Assembly: GCA_041399085.1 (NCBI GenBank)
Contig: JAWKTM010000049.1
Coordinates: 1-55,055, forward strand
DNA from: JAWKTM01 sp041399085
GTDB taxonomy: Bacteria; Planctomycetota; Planctomycetia; Pirellulales; Pirellulaceae
DNA: 55,055 nucleotides
Direction of reading: 5' to 3'
Part shown: positions 9,106 through 19,121 of the stretch, one piece after another
How the letters are laid out: every line of letters begins with the position of its first letter
How positions within the stretch are numbered: position 1 is the first letter of the stretch
Notes under the pieces: model-generated
What the model saw: the letters and a program-made list of their open reading frames with translations, nothing else
What the model was told of the DNA's origin: nothing
The model's database searches: none
Position numbers and translations under genes: made by a program

Positions 9106-10680
9106 ATGGTGGTCGATAAGCGCGCTCTGATTGGCATTCCCACGATTCCCGCCGTGGCCATGCGGCTGTTGAACGCGATATCCGATCCCAACGTTCCGAT
9201 TCCTAAGATCGTGGAAATCATTAAAACCGATCCAGGCATTACGGCGAAACTACTGAAAGCGGCAAACTCGCCCTTCTATGGCGGCGGCGCCAAAATCGAT
9301 TCGTTGGACCGCGCGGTCGTATGGTTGGGCAAGCATGCGGTGAGCTGTCTGGCGCTCAGCTTCTCGCTGGCTGACAATGCTAATCGCGGGGGCCTGCTGG
9401 ACAAATATTACCAAGAGATTTGGCTCCAGTCAGTCATTCAAGGCTTGGCGATGGAGTTGCTGGCGAATCGGATCGACAAGCGCATGCGCGATTCGGCGTT
9501 CGTCACGGGATTGCTGATGGATGTGGGCCGGCTAGCGCTGTTACAGGCCTATTCGTCTCAGTACACGCCGGTTATCGATCGAGCCCGCGACGAACAGCGT
9601 CGGCTCAAAGAAATCGAGCAAGAGGTATTGGAAACCACGCATGCCGAGATTTCCGGCGAATTGTTGGCCGCTTGGTCATTGCCGGAGACCATGGTCGAAG
9701 TCGTGCGATTGCACGATCTTTCACCGTGTGAGCTATTCGAGATGGCACAGCGTCCCGAGTATCCATTGATTGGCATGGCCAATACGGCGTCCGCCGCCAG
9801 TGATTTTCTATTTGGCAACGACCCAGCCGGATCATTGGACCGGCTCCAATCGTTGACGACGGAGTTGTATGACTTCGTGGACGCGGATTTAGACAATTTC
9901 CTAGAGGAACTACGGGGACGCCTCCACGAAACGTCGGAGATGTTCTCGACGGATATCTCACGGCTGCCTACCAGCAGCGAATTGTTAGCCTGTGCCATGG
10001 AACAGTTGGCTCAACTCTCCTTGCGGTCTCACTTGCAAGCCCAGGATATGAGTCAGCGATCCGCCGAATTGGCTCGCGAGAACGAATCGCTGCGCAGCAA
10101 AGTTACCGACTTGGAACAGAAGACCTGCGTGGATGGTTTGACCGAAGTTTACAATCGCGAGTACTTCCAGGCTCGGTTACAGCAACGCGTGCGGCAATGC
10201 GAGGAAGTTCGCACGGTTGGTGTGTTGTTCGCCGACATTGATAAGTTCAAGAAGATTAATGATACGTATGGGCATCTCACCGGTGACGAAGTGCTGCGTC
10301 ATATCGGTCGCACACTGAGAGACAACGTGCGCGGCAATGATGTGGTGGCTCGCTATGGCGGAGAGGAATTCGTGATCTTGGTCGACAACCCGGATTTGCA
10401 GCAGTTCAATGGCATGGCCGAGCGGATTCGCCGCTGCATTGCCGCCTCGAAAGCCGTTTGTGGTGATCTTTCATTGCAGGTCACAATCAGCCTGGGCGGC
10501 GTGTTGTTCTTTCCCGGAAGCGCTCAGTCGACTCCCCAGTTCCACGAGGAATTGGTAGCCGTGGCCGACGAAGCCATGTATGAGTGCAAACGAGCCGGAG
10601 GCGACCGCGTGCAGATCAAGCAACTCAGCCGCCGGGCTGAAGACGCGGAGGTGACGCGCGAGCTGGAACCGGTGGGATAG
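9106..10680 (+). CDS. HDOD-GGDEF protein, probable diguanylate cyclase
   Basis: An N-terminal HDOD domain (about residues 5-215) begins IGIPTIPAVAMRLLNAI, which is typical of this HD-like signalling module. A coiled-coil linker of about 70 residues follows, then a GGDEF domain (about 350-510) with an intact GGEEF active site near nt 10357 and an RGND inhibitory site five residues before it, so both synthesis of cyclic di-GMP and product inhibition are plausible. The ATG at 9106 has GGAG about 10 nt upstream; the longer in-frame start at 9043 is less likely. It is transcribed away from motA, so cyclic di-GMP control of motility or surface life is an inference from context. Confidence 0.9.
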   Translation: MVVDKRALIGIPTIPAVAMRLLNAISDPNVPIPKIVEIIKTDPGITAKLLKAANSPFYGGGAKIDSLDRAVVWLGKHAVSCLALSFSLADNANRGGLLDKYYQEIWLQSVIQGLAMELLANRIDKRMRDSAFVTGLLMDVGRLALLQAYSSQYTPVIDRARDEQRRLKEIEQEVLETTHAEISGELLAAWSLPETMVEVVRLHDLSPCELFEMAQRPEYPLIGMANTASAASDFLFGNDPAGSLDRLQSLTTELYDFVDADLDNFLEELRGRLHETSEMFSTDISRLPTSSELLACAMEQLAQLSLRSHLQAQDMSQRSAELARENESLRSKVTDLEQKTCVDGLTEVYNREYFQARLQQRVRQCEEVRTVGVLFADIDKFKKINDTYGHLTGDEVLRHIGRTLRDNVRGNDVVARYGGEEFVILVDNPDLQQFNGMAERIRRCIAASKAVCGDLSLQVTISLGGVLFFPGSAQSTPQFHEELVAVADEAMYECKRAGGDRVQIKQLSRRAEDAEVTRELEPVG

Positions 10681-10843
10681 GGCTTCAGGGGGAAACAACG
10701 CCTTTCGGGGCGAGCTTCGAGACACGCAGACCAGTGCCGAGCGTGGCGGCGCGATTTCGCAAGCCGCTTACCAAAATGAGCAATCTCGGTCACAATCTGC
10801 TTTTCTCCGATGTTTCCCGATTTTGCGAGATAGTCGCCCGATC

Positions 10844-12310
10844 ATGCCCCGTGATTTTCTTCAAGGCGCCAAGGACCAATACGATGTTGTCGTCATCGGT
10901 AGCGGGTTGGCCGGTTTGACGGTGGCCAACATTCTGGGCCGCGCCGGTTACAGCGTGCTGCTGCTGGAGCAGCATTACAAACTGGGCGGTATGGCCACGT
11001 GGTTCAAGCGGCCCGGCGGCTACATCTTCGACATCTCGCTGCACGGATTTCCGGCCGGAATGATCAAGAGCTGCCGCCGTTATTGGTCGGCCGAGATCGC
11101 GGATTCCATCGTCCAACTGCGTAACATCCGCTTCGACAATCCGATGTTCTCGCTGACGACAACCTACAATCGCGACGACTTCACCAAACTGCTGGTCGAG
11201 CGATTCGGAATCGCGGCGGAAACCGTTAAGGCGTTCTTCGACACCGCTCGGGGGATGAACTTCTACGACGACCAGTCGATGACGACCGGCGAGCTGTTCG
11301 CCAAGTTCTTTCCCGGCCGCGACGACGTGGTGCGGTTGTTGATGGAGCCGATTGTGTACGCCAACGGCTCGACGCTGGAAGACCCCGCCATCACCTACGG
11401 CATCGTGTTCTCGAATTTCATGTCCAAAGGGGTCTTCACGTTCGAGGGCGGTACGGACCGGCTGGTCGAACTGATGCACGGCGAGCTGAAAAAGAACGGC
11501 GTCGACGTGCGAATTCGCTGCGACGCCGATCGCATTCTGGTGGAACGCGGCCGAGTCACGGGCGTGCATGTCAACGGCCGGACGATCCGTACGCGAGCCG
11601 TCGTGTCGAACGCCAATCTGAAAGCGACCGTCTTGCGGTTGGTCGGCAAGGAGCAGTTGGATCCGAAGTTCGTGGAAGAGACGACCGCCGTGCGATTGAA
11701 CAACAGCAGCACGCAGGTCTACATGGCTCTCAAGCCGGATGAACACGTCGACGAATCGACCGGCGACTTGCTGTTTAGCAGCACGGCCAGCGAGTTCCGC
11801 ACCGATTTGCTGCTCAGCCGCGACGTCACCAGCCGAACCTATTCGTTCTATTACCCGCATACACGCCCGGAGGCTCGCCCACGGACGCTGATCGTCAGCA
11901 GCACGAACGCCCACTACGACGACTGGGCTCGACTTTCCGAAGAAGAATACGAAGCGAGCAAACGCGACCTAATTGAAACGACGCTCGACGCATTGGACAA
12001 GTACGTCCCGAACGCTCGCCAGCGGATTGCCCATGTCGAAGCTTCAACGCCGCGCACGTTTCAGCACTATACGCAGCACGTGGCGGGAGCCAGCTTCGGC
12101 ACGAAGTTCGAAGGCTTGGCGGTCAGCCGCGCGTTGCCCGAACAAGTCCACGGTTTGTATCACGCCGGCAGCGTGGGAATCATCATGTCCGGCTGGCTAG
12201 GCGCGATCAACTATGGCGTGATCGTGGCCAACGACGTCGACGCGATGCTCATGAAATCCGCGCCGAGCAGTTCGCCCGAGTCGATGACGGTCCGACTTGA
12301 CCGAACCTAA
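10844..12310 (+). CDS. Phytoene desaturase/carotenoid isomerase-like FAD oxidoreductase
   Basis: The N-terminus is a classic dinucleotide-binding fold: VVVIGSGLAGLTVANIL, then an acidic residue at the end of the second strand (LLLEQHYKLGGMATWF). The C-terminal flavin motif is seen in GLYHAGSVGIIMSGWLGAINYG. At about 488 residues it matches the CrtI/CrtISO/HpnE superfamily, which desaturates or isomerises polyprenoid chains. The exact substrate cannot be read from sequence, and no phytoene or squalene synthase gene lies alongside. The start at 10844 is preferred over the ATG at 10823 because homologous sequence begins shortly after it. Confidence 0.85.
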   Translation: MPRDFLQGAKDQYDVVVIGSGLAGLTVANILGRAGYSVLLLEQHYKLGGMATWFKRPGGYIFDISLHGFPAGMIKSCRRYWSAEIADSIVQLRNIRFDNPMFSLTTTYNRDDFTKLLVERFGIAAETVKAFFDTARGMNFYDDQSMTTGELFAKFFPGRDDVVRLLMEPIVYANGSTLEDPAITYGIVFSNFMSKGVFTFEGGTDRLVELMHGELKKNGVDVRIRCDADRILVERGRVTGVHVNGRTIRTRAVVSNANLKATVLRLVGKEQLDPKFVEETTAVRLNNSSTQVYMALKPDEHVDESTGDLLFSSTASEFRTDLLLSRDVTSRTYSFYYPHTRPEARPRTLIVSSTNAHYDDWARLSEEEYEASKRDLIETTLDALDKYVPNARQRIAHVEASTPRTFQHYTQHVAGASFGTKFEGLAVSRALPEQVHGLYHAGSVGIIMSGWLGAINYGVIVANDVDAMLMKSAPSSSPESMTVRLDRT

Positions 12311-12656
12311 GTTGCTGGATATCGTCATTTGTCTGAATTGAAAGCCGTTAACTCAACGAACATTTCCGATGAACGCGAACCTACGAAACCTCCTGCTAAG
12401 CTTGCTGGCGTTGCCGGGTTGCCGGTCGTAGGGGTTGCGTTCTGTCGATATAACAGAGTCCACCGAGAAACCCCGAGGCCCCGCCTTGGGGTTTTTTTGT
12501 CCCATGAAACCAAACTGCATTCTTATGAAACGCCGTCAATTGTGGAGCGGCCTGGCGAGGGCGAGATTGTTGTTGCGCGCGCCGGTCAAGGACCGGCCTG
12601 CCGCCTGTTGAACCTCGAAATCAAACAATCTCCACCCACGATCAAGGACATTTCGG
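12311..12656 (+). other. Intergenic region before leuA
   Basis: This 346-nt gap holds an intrinsic terminator (12468-12500) and then about 155 nt leading to leuA. I see no leader peptide rich in Leu codons, no T-box and no other attenuator. Confidence 0.5.
12468..12500 (+). terminator. Intrinsic terminator
   Basis: AAACCCCGAGGC (12468-12479) pairs with GCCTTGGGGTTT (12483-12494) with one G-U pair and a 3-nt loop, and runs into seven T. It closes the transcription unit of the desaturase-like gene. Confidence 0.85.
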
Positions 12657-14183
12657 ATGGCTGAACCACGCACGATACGGATTTTCGATACGACGCTGCG
12701 CGACGGCGAACAATCGCCCGGCGCAAGCATGAACCTGCAAGAGAAACTGGAAGTCGCCCAGGCGCTCAGCGACTTGGGCGTCGACATCATGGAGGCGGGC
12801 TTTCCCATCGCGTCGCCCGGCGACTTTGAAGCCGTTCGCGAGATTGCCAGCACGATTCGCGGAGTGACCGTCTGCGGATTGGCTCGCTGCAACGACGCCG
12901 ACATCGACCGAGCTTGGGAGGCGCTCAAGCACGCCGAGTCGCCGCGGATTCACGTGTTTCTGGCCACCAGCGCCATTCATCGCGAGTTCAAGCTGAAGAT
13001 GTCTCGCGAGGAAATCATCCACCGCGCCGTGGCGGGCGTTAGCCGCGCGGTGCAGTACTGTGACGACGTCGAGTTCTCGCCGGAAGACGCGGCGCGCACT
13101 GAACACGAGTTTCTGGCGCAGGTGGTGGAAGCGGCGATCGACGCCGGCGCGACGACCGTGAATATCCCCGATACCGTCGGCTACGCCATTCCCAGTCAGA
13201 TAAAGTGACGATCGCATGCTGTGCGAGCGAGTCCCCAACTACAAGGCCGTCATCAGCATCCATTGCCACGACGATCTCGGATTGGCTGTCGCGAACAGCC
13301 TGGCCGCCGTGGAAAACGGGCGCCGGACAGATTGAATGCACGATCAACGGGATCGGCGAACGGGCGGGCAATTGCTCGCTGGAGGAAGTCGTGATGGCGA
13401 TGCGCACTGGCGGTGACTTCTACGGCTGCGAAACGCGCGTGAACACCCAGCGATTGGTTCCGACCAGCCGCCTCGTGTCGAAGATCACCGGCCTACAAGT
13501 GCAACGCAACAAGGCGATCGTCGGCCGCAACGCGTTCGCGCACGAAGCCGGCATTCACCAGGACGGCATGCTCAAGGAACGCACGACTTATGAGATCATG
13601 CGTCCCGAAGATGTGGGCTTCTCCAAGACGGATTTGGTGCTGCTAAACACAGCGGTCGCGCGGCGTTGGCCGATCGTGCCAAGGCGCTCGGCTATCGCAT
13701 GACGGGCGAGCAACTGCAATCGGTCTTCGAAGAGTTCAAGAAGCTGGCCGACAAAAGAAGGAAGTTTACGACGGCGATATCGCGGCCTTGATCGAACAAC
13801 AGCTCCACGGCGTTCCCGAAGAGGAATGGTCGCTGGTGTCGTTCGAGGCCCATTGCGGGACGGGACAAACGCCACGAGTCAAGCTGACTTTGAAACGCGG
13901 CGACACCGAACACACGGAAGAAGTCTCGGCGGGCGACGGTCCGATCGACGCGGCGTTTTGGGCCACGGAGAAGATCACCGGCATCAAGCTGGCTTGCAAG
14001 GACTTTCAAGTTCACAGCGCCACGTTGGGTCGTGATGCGTTGGGGGAAGTGACCGTGGAAGTCGACCACAACGGTCAGACGTTTCGCGGTCGCGGCGTAT
14101 CGACCGATTCCGTGGAAGCCACGGTGCAGGCGATCCTCAGCGCCGTGAACCGCATCGCTTTGGCAAAGCAGAGCGGCGAGTAA
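12657..14183 (+). pseudogene. leuA: 2-isopropylmalate synthase, disrupted by four frameshifts
   Basis: LeuA condenses acetyl-CoA with 2-oxoisovalerate in the first committed step of leucine synthesis. The start is typical (IFDTTLRDGEQSPGASM) and metal-binding HCHDDLGLA, GIGERAGNCSLEE, FAHEAGIHQDG and the C-terminal allosteric domain are all present, giving the usual length of about 509 residues. They lie in successive frames: an extra A near 13205, an extra G near 13318, one base lost near 13644 and one A lost near 13755. The net change is zero, so the last segment (13788-14183) is back in the original frame. Conservation between the breaks is excellent, which favours sequencing error; as written it cannot make the enzyme. 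Confidence 0.9.
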
Positions 14184-14203
14184 AACGAGCGGCCGATCGA
14201 ACA

Positions 14204-14312
14204 TACGAGCACGCGGCGCGAGCAAGTGAGTTCGTCGGTTCACTCAGAAATACGAGCACGCAGCGCAAGCAAGGAGTTCGTCGATTCACTCGCTGCTCGC
14301 GTCGTGCTCGTA
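14204..14312. repeat. Tandem and inverted intergenic repeat
   Basis: Two direct copies of a 41-42-bp unit beginning TACGAGCACGC (14204-14245 and 14251-14291) are followed by an inverted partial copy at 14293-14312, so the second copy can fold back on it. It lies about 20 nt past leuA. Confidence 0.7.
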
Positions 14313-14352
14313 GCTTGTCAGTGCTCGTATGCAGGTCTCCCAACGGCGTCAT

Positions 14353-14933
14353 GCAGGTCTCCCGATCTGCTGACCGGTCGACCAAAGGTCTCCTGAACTG
14401 CCGGGAGACCTGCGGTCAAAAATGTGCGGTCGGAGACCGCGCACGCTGCGGGCGCAGAGCCGCGCGCGGCTTCCAGCCGTCGACGAACCGCTGTTTTGCC
14501 TTCAGGCGTTGACGAGGGCGCAAATGGCTGCCGCGCGGCCTGTCTCAACCGTCTAAGAAGGCCGACGCGATAACGCCATTTTGTCCGTCGTGGACGCTCA
14601 CGACGCGCGGGCGAACGCCGTGCCGGCTGTCTCAACCGCCTGAGACGCTCAAACCGACGCCAGTTTGTTCGTTTCAGACGGTTGCGAGAGGCAACCAGCG
14701 TGCGCTGCCCCAACTGTTCGCGATTGGCAAATCACGCCATTTTGTCTTTCTTGAACGGTTGAGAAAGACAAAAATGGCGATGCCCGCCGGGCGCTCACGC
14801 AGGGGCGTCGGGCGCAGGGTCTCCAATCCTGCTCGCTGCAGGTCTCCCGACCTCGCCGATCGGTCGACCGAAGGTCTCCTGAAGCCGGGAGACCTGATGG
14901 TCAAAAATGTGCGGGGTTGGGAGACCCGCGCAC
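14353..14933. repeat. Pair of direct repeats of about 92-96 bp
   Basis: Copies at 14353-14444 and 14838-14933 share the segments GCAGGTCTCCCGA, CGGTCGACC, AAGGTCTCCTGAA, GGGAGACCTG and GGTCAAAAATGTGCGG in the same order. Each copy contains internal inverted GGTCTCC/GGAGACC motifs, so each may fold. The 390 nt between them hold further near-repeats (CTGTCTCAACCG twice, ACGCCATTTTGTC twice) and no gene. Confidence 0.75.
14735..14779. repeat. Long near-perfect hairpin
   Basis: A 45-nt palindrome starts CGCCATTTTGTCTTTCT and ends AGAAAGACAAAAATGGCG around an 8-10-nt loop, with one bulged base. A half copy of the left arm occurs at about 14575. It could be a small non-autonomous mobile repeat. 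Confidence 0.75.
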
Positions 14934-15140
14934 AGCCGGTGGTGCCAGACTTACGGTCGGGAAAGTGCGGGTCGGGAGACCCGCGCGCACGCCGCGCGCG
15001 GCTCGAACGCGCGTGCATGGCTCAAGCCCGGTGTTCGGCGTCGGTGATTCTGGTAGGCTCGGCCGTGGCGGTGGACGAGCTGGGGCTTGTCGCAAAGCCG
15101 CGCGGGAATGAGTTGGCCGATTGTTGCTGAGGGAGCTGTT

Positions 15141-16658
15141 ATGGCGAGCGCGCAGGAAACGTTCGATTTGGTTTGCAAGCATGTTCGCGAAACCGCGTTG
15201 CTGGAGTCCGCTGGCAGTTTGCTGGAATGGGACGAGCGGACGCGGATGCCGATCAAGGCCGGGGCTTATCGCGCCGAACAGATCGCGTATGTTTCGCGGC
15301 TGGCGCACGAGCGGCGGATTGATCGGCGGCTGGGCGAGTGGCTGGGCGAGCTGGCCGGCAGCGAATTGGCGGCCGATCCGCACAGCGATCACGGGGCAAC
15401 GGTTCGGCAACTGCGGCGCGACTATGAGAAGAAGACCAAGCTGCCGGTGCGGTTGGTCGAAGAGCTGACGCGGGCTTCGGTGTTGGGGCAGCAAGCGTGG
15501 GTCGAGGCTCGGAAGAACGACGACTTCGCCGCGTTCGCTCCGCATCTGACGACGATCTTGAATCTGAAGCGCGAGCAGGCCGAGGCGATCGGCTACGAAC
15601 AACATATCTACGACGCGCTGCTGGACGATTTCGAGCCGGATGCGAAGACGGCCGAAGTGGCCGAGGTCTTGTCGGCGCTCAAGCAACAGTTGGCTCCGCT
15701 GGTGGCGGCGATCGCCGAGAGCGGGCGGCGTCCGCCGGTCGAGATTCTGGAACGCGGGTATCCGGCCAGCGTCCAGGAATCGTTCGGCACGGCGGCGGCG
15801 GCTCGCATCGGATTCGATTTCGATAGCGGACGGCTGGACGAGACGGCTCATCCGTTCTGCACGTCGCTGGGACCGAACGATTGCCGAATCACGACGCGTT
15901 ACGACGAGCGGTTCTTTCCGTCGGCGTTCTTCGGCATTTTGCACGAGGCCGGACACGGGATCTACGACCAGGGTTTGCGGGGCGATTGGTATGGCTTGCC
16001 GCCCGGTTCGTACATTTCGTTAGGCATTCACGAATCGCAGTCGCGGATGTGGGAGAACGCGGTCGGCCGGAGCTCGGCTTTCTGGCGACATTTCTATCCC
16101 GAGGCGCAGCGGGCGTTTCCGGCGGCGTTGGGCGACGTGTCGCTGGACGATTTCTACTTCGCGATCAACAACGTCGAGCCGTCGTTGATTCGCGTCGAAG
16201 CGGATGAGGCGACGTACAACTTGCACATCATCATTCGTTTCGAGCTGGAGCAGGCGTTGTTGACGGGCGATCTGAGCGTGGCCGATTTGCCGGACGCTTG
16301 GCGCGGCAAGTATCGCGAGGCGTTGGGCATTCAGTCGCCGGATGACGCGGACGGCGTGCTGCAGGACATCCATTGGAGCGCGGCGCTGATCGGTTATTTC
16401 CCGACGTATTCGCTGGGGAATCTGTATATGGCTCAGTTCTTCGCGGCGGCGGATCGCGAGCTGGGCGGGCTGGATGCGATGTTCGAGCGGGGCGAGTTCC
16501 TGCCGCTGCGCGATTGGCTGCGCCGCAAGATACACGAGGCGGGCCAGTGCTATTCGGCCGCCGAATTGGTCGAGCGCGTGACCGGCCAGCCGCTGAGCCA
16601 CGCGCCGCTGATCGATTCGCTGCGGAAGAAGCTGGCGCCGTTGTACGGCCTGGACTAG
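15141..16658 (+). CDS. M32 family metallocarboxypeptidase
   Basis: M32 enzymes are cytoplasmic zinc or cobalt carboxypeptidases that remove residues one at a time from peptide C-termini. The 505-residue protein is the normal length. The zinc site HEAGH lies at nt 15942-15956, with the family motif IHESQSRMWEN about 24 residues later (Glu is the third ligand), and DYF-like C-terminal motifs in LQDIHWSAALIGYFPTYSLG. The ATG at 15141 has GAGGGAG 8 nt upstream, so I prefer it to the ATG at 15087. It stands alone between a repeat region and a convergent kinase. Confidence 0.93.
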   Translation: MASAQETFDLVCKHVRETALLESAGSLLEWDERTRMPIKAGAYRAEQIAYVSRLAHERRIDRRLGEWLGELAGSELAADPHSDHGATVRQLRRDYEKKTKLPVRLVEELTRASVLGQQAWVEARKNDDFAAFAPHLTTILNLKREQAEAIGYEQHIYDALLDDFEPDAKTAEVAEVLSALKQQLAPLVAAIAESGRRPPVEILERGYPASVQESFGTAAAARIGFDFDSGRLDETAHPFCTSLGPNDCRITTRYDERFFPSAFFGILHEAGHGIYDQGLRGDWYGLPPGSYISLGIHESQSRMWENAVGRSSAFWRHFYPEAQRAFPAALGDVSLDDFYFAINNVEPSLIRVEADEATYNLHIIIRFELEQALLTGDLSVADLPDAWRGKYREALGIQSPDDADGVLQDIHWSAALIGYFPTYSLGNLYMAQFFAAADRELGGLDAMFERGEFLPLRDWLRRKIHEAGQCYSAAELVERVTGQPLSHAPLIDSLRKKLAPLYGLD

Positions 16659-16880
16659 CAGCACTCGCGCCTCGCAGCCACCAACTCTTTCTCGTACTCG
16701 TATTTGTACTTAGCGAGATGGTACACAGCATCGCGCTGCTTGTACTCGCATACTGGAGCGAACGGCAATCGCCGCGATCCGCAGTCCCGTCAATCGACGA
16801 AGCAGGATGCGGCGAGCGCGAGTACCGCTGCGCTGAGTGCGAGAACGAAAAGAGGCTGCCGGTTTGCTGGAGACGGCGAA

Positions 16881-18191
16881 CTACGAATTCGCCTGGAAAT
16901 CGTCCGTCGAGGAAGAACTCAGATTCGAGTCGCTCGTCGATGGCTCGTCGTCCGATCCCGCGCGATGGACTCGCGTGTCGTGGCGGATACGCGTTTCCAG
17001 CTCGGCTTGCGGCGGCGTGATGGCGGCCGTGGAAAGCGTATCGGAGTGATGCTGCCGCAGTTTTTGCAACGTGACTCGCTGCCGAGCTTGCTTCAACCGC
17101 CAACGCAGCACGCGTTCAAAATCGAACTCGACCGGCTTGCGTTCGGCGTAAGGCGCCAAGTACTGAGCCACTTCGGCCGCCGTTTGAATCCGGTTCTCGG
17201 GCCGTTTCGTCATCATCTTGCGGACGATCAACTCCAGCCGCTCCGGAATCTCCGGCCGCAATTCGCGAATCGATTGCGGCCGCTCCTTGCGATGCCCTTG
17301 AATCTTGCCGACCGTACTCGAAACCGGGAATGGCACCCGCGAAGTCAACAGGTAATACAGCGTGCACCCCAAGCTGTAGATGTCGGTTCGATGGTCGACG
17401 CGATAGCTGTTCAGCGTCTGCTCGGGCGAAACATAGTCTGCCGTGCCGAGCCGATCTTGCCCGAAGATCATCGCCATCGCGAACTCTTCGTCGTTCTCGT
17501 CGACCATCGCCAGACCGAAGTCCAAAATCTTCACTGCGCCGTTGGTGCGCACCAGCAAATTTTCCGGCTTGATGTCGCGATGCACCAAACCCATATCGTG
17601 GGCATAGTGCAGACCGATGGCGGCTTGCATCACCAAATCGCATGCTTGCTGCCAATCAATCCGGCGATGAACGGCCAGCATCTCGAGCGGCGTGATGCCG
17701 CGCACCAGTTCCATCACCAAGTAACTGAACTCGCCGTGGCTATCCACCGATTTGTGAATGCCATGCGTCCGCAAGATATTCGGGTGCGTCAGCCGCATGC
17801 CGGCTTGAGCTTCCAACTGCATGCGAGCCAGCATGCCTTGATTGCTTCGCTCGCTGGTGGCCAGAACCTTGATGGCCACGTCCCATCCCGTGGCGACTTC
17901 CTTCGCGATGTAGACCCAACCCATGCCGCCCGCGCCGAGCACATCTTTGACCAAATAGTCGTCGATCGTCAGCCCGCGATATCGGCCCTGCAAAATCCGC
18001 TCGGCCTGGAATCGCGTCAGCAGCCCGTCGCGCATGAAAATCTTCGCGACCTCGCAAGCGTCCTCGATATCGCGCAGCCGATCGCGCACGACAATCGCGT
18101 CGAATCGTTCTCGCGGAATGACGCCGCTTTTGGATAGGTTGTCGAGAAACTCGTTCGTCGAATACGTGGTGGCCATGTCGATAATTGCCAT
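16881..18191 (-). CDS. Ser/Thr protein kinase (PknB-like)
   Basis: A Hanks-type kinase. An N-terminal helical segment of about 80 residues (GLLTRFQAERILQGRYRGL is the planctomycete-type lead-in) precedes the catalytic domain: glycine loop GAGGMG, VAIKV lysine, HRDIKPEN catalytic loop, DFGLA metal site and the GTADYVSPEQ activation segment. About 100 charged and Ser-rich residues follow with no membrane segment, so the kinase is probably cytoplasmic. ATGs at 18191 and 18176 are both possible. It is encoded next to, and on the same strand as, a PPP-type phosphatase (18408-19121), so the two may be functionally opposed. Confidence 0.92.
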   Translation of the reverse strand: MAIIDMATTYSTNEFLDNLSKSGVIPRERFDAIVVRDRLRDIEDACEVAKIFMRDGLLTRFQAERILQGRYRGLTIDDYLVKDVLGAGGMGWVYIAKEVATGWDVAIKVLATSERSNQGMLARMQLEAQAGMRLTHPNILRTHGIHKSVDSHGEFSYLVMELVRGITPLEMLAVHRRIDWQQACDLVMQAAIGLHYAHDMGLVHRDIKPENLLVRTNGAVKILDFGLAMVDENDEEFAMAMIFGQDRLGTADYVSPEQTLNSYRVDHRTDIYSLGCTLYYLLTSRVPFPVSSTVGKIQGHRKERPQSIRELRPEIPERLELIVRKMMTKRPENRIQTAAEVAQYLAPYAERKPVEFDFERVLRWRLKQARQRVTLQKLRQHHSDTLSTAAITPPQAELETRIRHDTRVHRAGSDDEPSTSDSNLSSSSTDDFQANS

Positions 18192-18407
18192 GCTGGCTCG
18201 ATCGCCCCAATTCGCGGAAATCCCCCACAAAGTCCGGGCGGCGGCGAGAATGCATGCGCTGTGCCGCCATCCTCCTGCATGCCGACGATTATAAACGCAT
18301 TCGCGGGCAAATTGCACGGAATTTTTCGCGAAATTTAATGCGGGTAGCATCAAAACGCCGCGCACCGGACCGCCCCGAGGTTGCCGTCCAGCGCCACACG
18401 TTGCCGC

Positions 18408-19121
18408 TCAGCCGCGGCGGCGACCGTCGATATCGACCTGCCAAGTTCGGCCGGACGGGAACTCGCGCGCCGTCAGCCAACCGCCTTTGGCACAGTTGGT
18501 ATCCAAGCAAATGAGGTAGCCCAAGTCCAACACCTGACCGTTCTTCTGCGAAGTGTGCCCGACAACCGCCGTCTTGCCTGACCGATGCCGAGCCGGCACG
18601 AAGTCACGCAGGCTGCGATCCAACAGCAGTTCGCGCGGCTGGGCGTCGAGCGGCAGACGCGCGTCGTAGCTGGCATGAACGAAGAAGTGCGTGTGCGTCT
18701 CGAACCGCAACGTACAGTTTCGCAGAAACTCTTGATGCGCCGACGGAACCAGCGCCGCCGCTTGCTCAGGCGAAAGCGCGCTGGCCGGAAAGTCGCCGCC
18801 AAAACGTGCCGCGTAAGAGCTCAACGTCGCGCGGCCTCCTTGGTCGTTGACCCAAGCCGCCAAATCGGCTCGTCCAGCGATCGCGTCCAGCATCAATTGA
18901 TCGTGATTGCCCAACAGCGAAACCAGTTGGCACTGACCGCCGAGCTGAATCAATCGCTCGATCGCCCCCGCCGTGTCCGGCCCTTTGTCGACATAATCGC
19001 CGAGCGCCACCACGCAGTCGTCCGCCGTCGGCTCGATCCAATCCAGCAACGCATCGAGTGCCCGCGAACACCCGTGGATGTCGCCGATGGCGATCGTGCG
19101 CTTGGCTTGAATGGGCGGCAT
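18408..19121 (-). CDS. PPP-family metallophosphoesterase
   Basis: The product has the three metal-binding signatures of calcineurin-like PPP phosphatases in order: GDIHGCSRAL (about residue 13), LGDYVDKGPDT (about 40) and LLGNHDQLM (about 69), then HASYDARLP and VVGHTSQ, which supply the last histidines. At 237 residues it matches bacterial PrpA/ApaH-like enzymes. The substrate could be phosphoproteins or dinucleoside polyphosphates. It lies upstream of the kinase gene on the same strand with a gap of about 220 nt. Confidence 0.9.
   Translation of the reverse strand: MPPIQAKRTIAIGDIHGCSRALDALLDWIEPTADDCVVALGDYVDKGPDTAGAIERLIQLGGQCQLVSLLGNHDQLMLDAIAGRADLAAWVNDQGGRATLSSYAARFGGDFPASALSPEQAAALVPSAHQEFLRNCTLRFETHTHFFVHASYDARLPLDAQPRELLLDRSLRDFVPARHRSGKTAVVGHTSQKNGQVLDLGYLICLDTNCAKGGWLTAREFPSGRTWQVDIDGRRRG

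Noticed and set aside
10790..11914. A 374-codon antisense ORF opposite the desaturase gene, and similar ones opposite the M32 peptidase, kinase, POTRA, barrel, Gfo/Idh/MocA and cytochrome genes
   Set aside because: All are antisense shadows of well-supported genes and contain repetitive His/Arg/Gln-rich translations.
12311..12656. Leucine attenuator or T-box before leuA
   Set aside because: The only hairpin is an ordinary terminator with no leader peptide rich in Leu codons or specifier loop.
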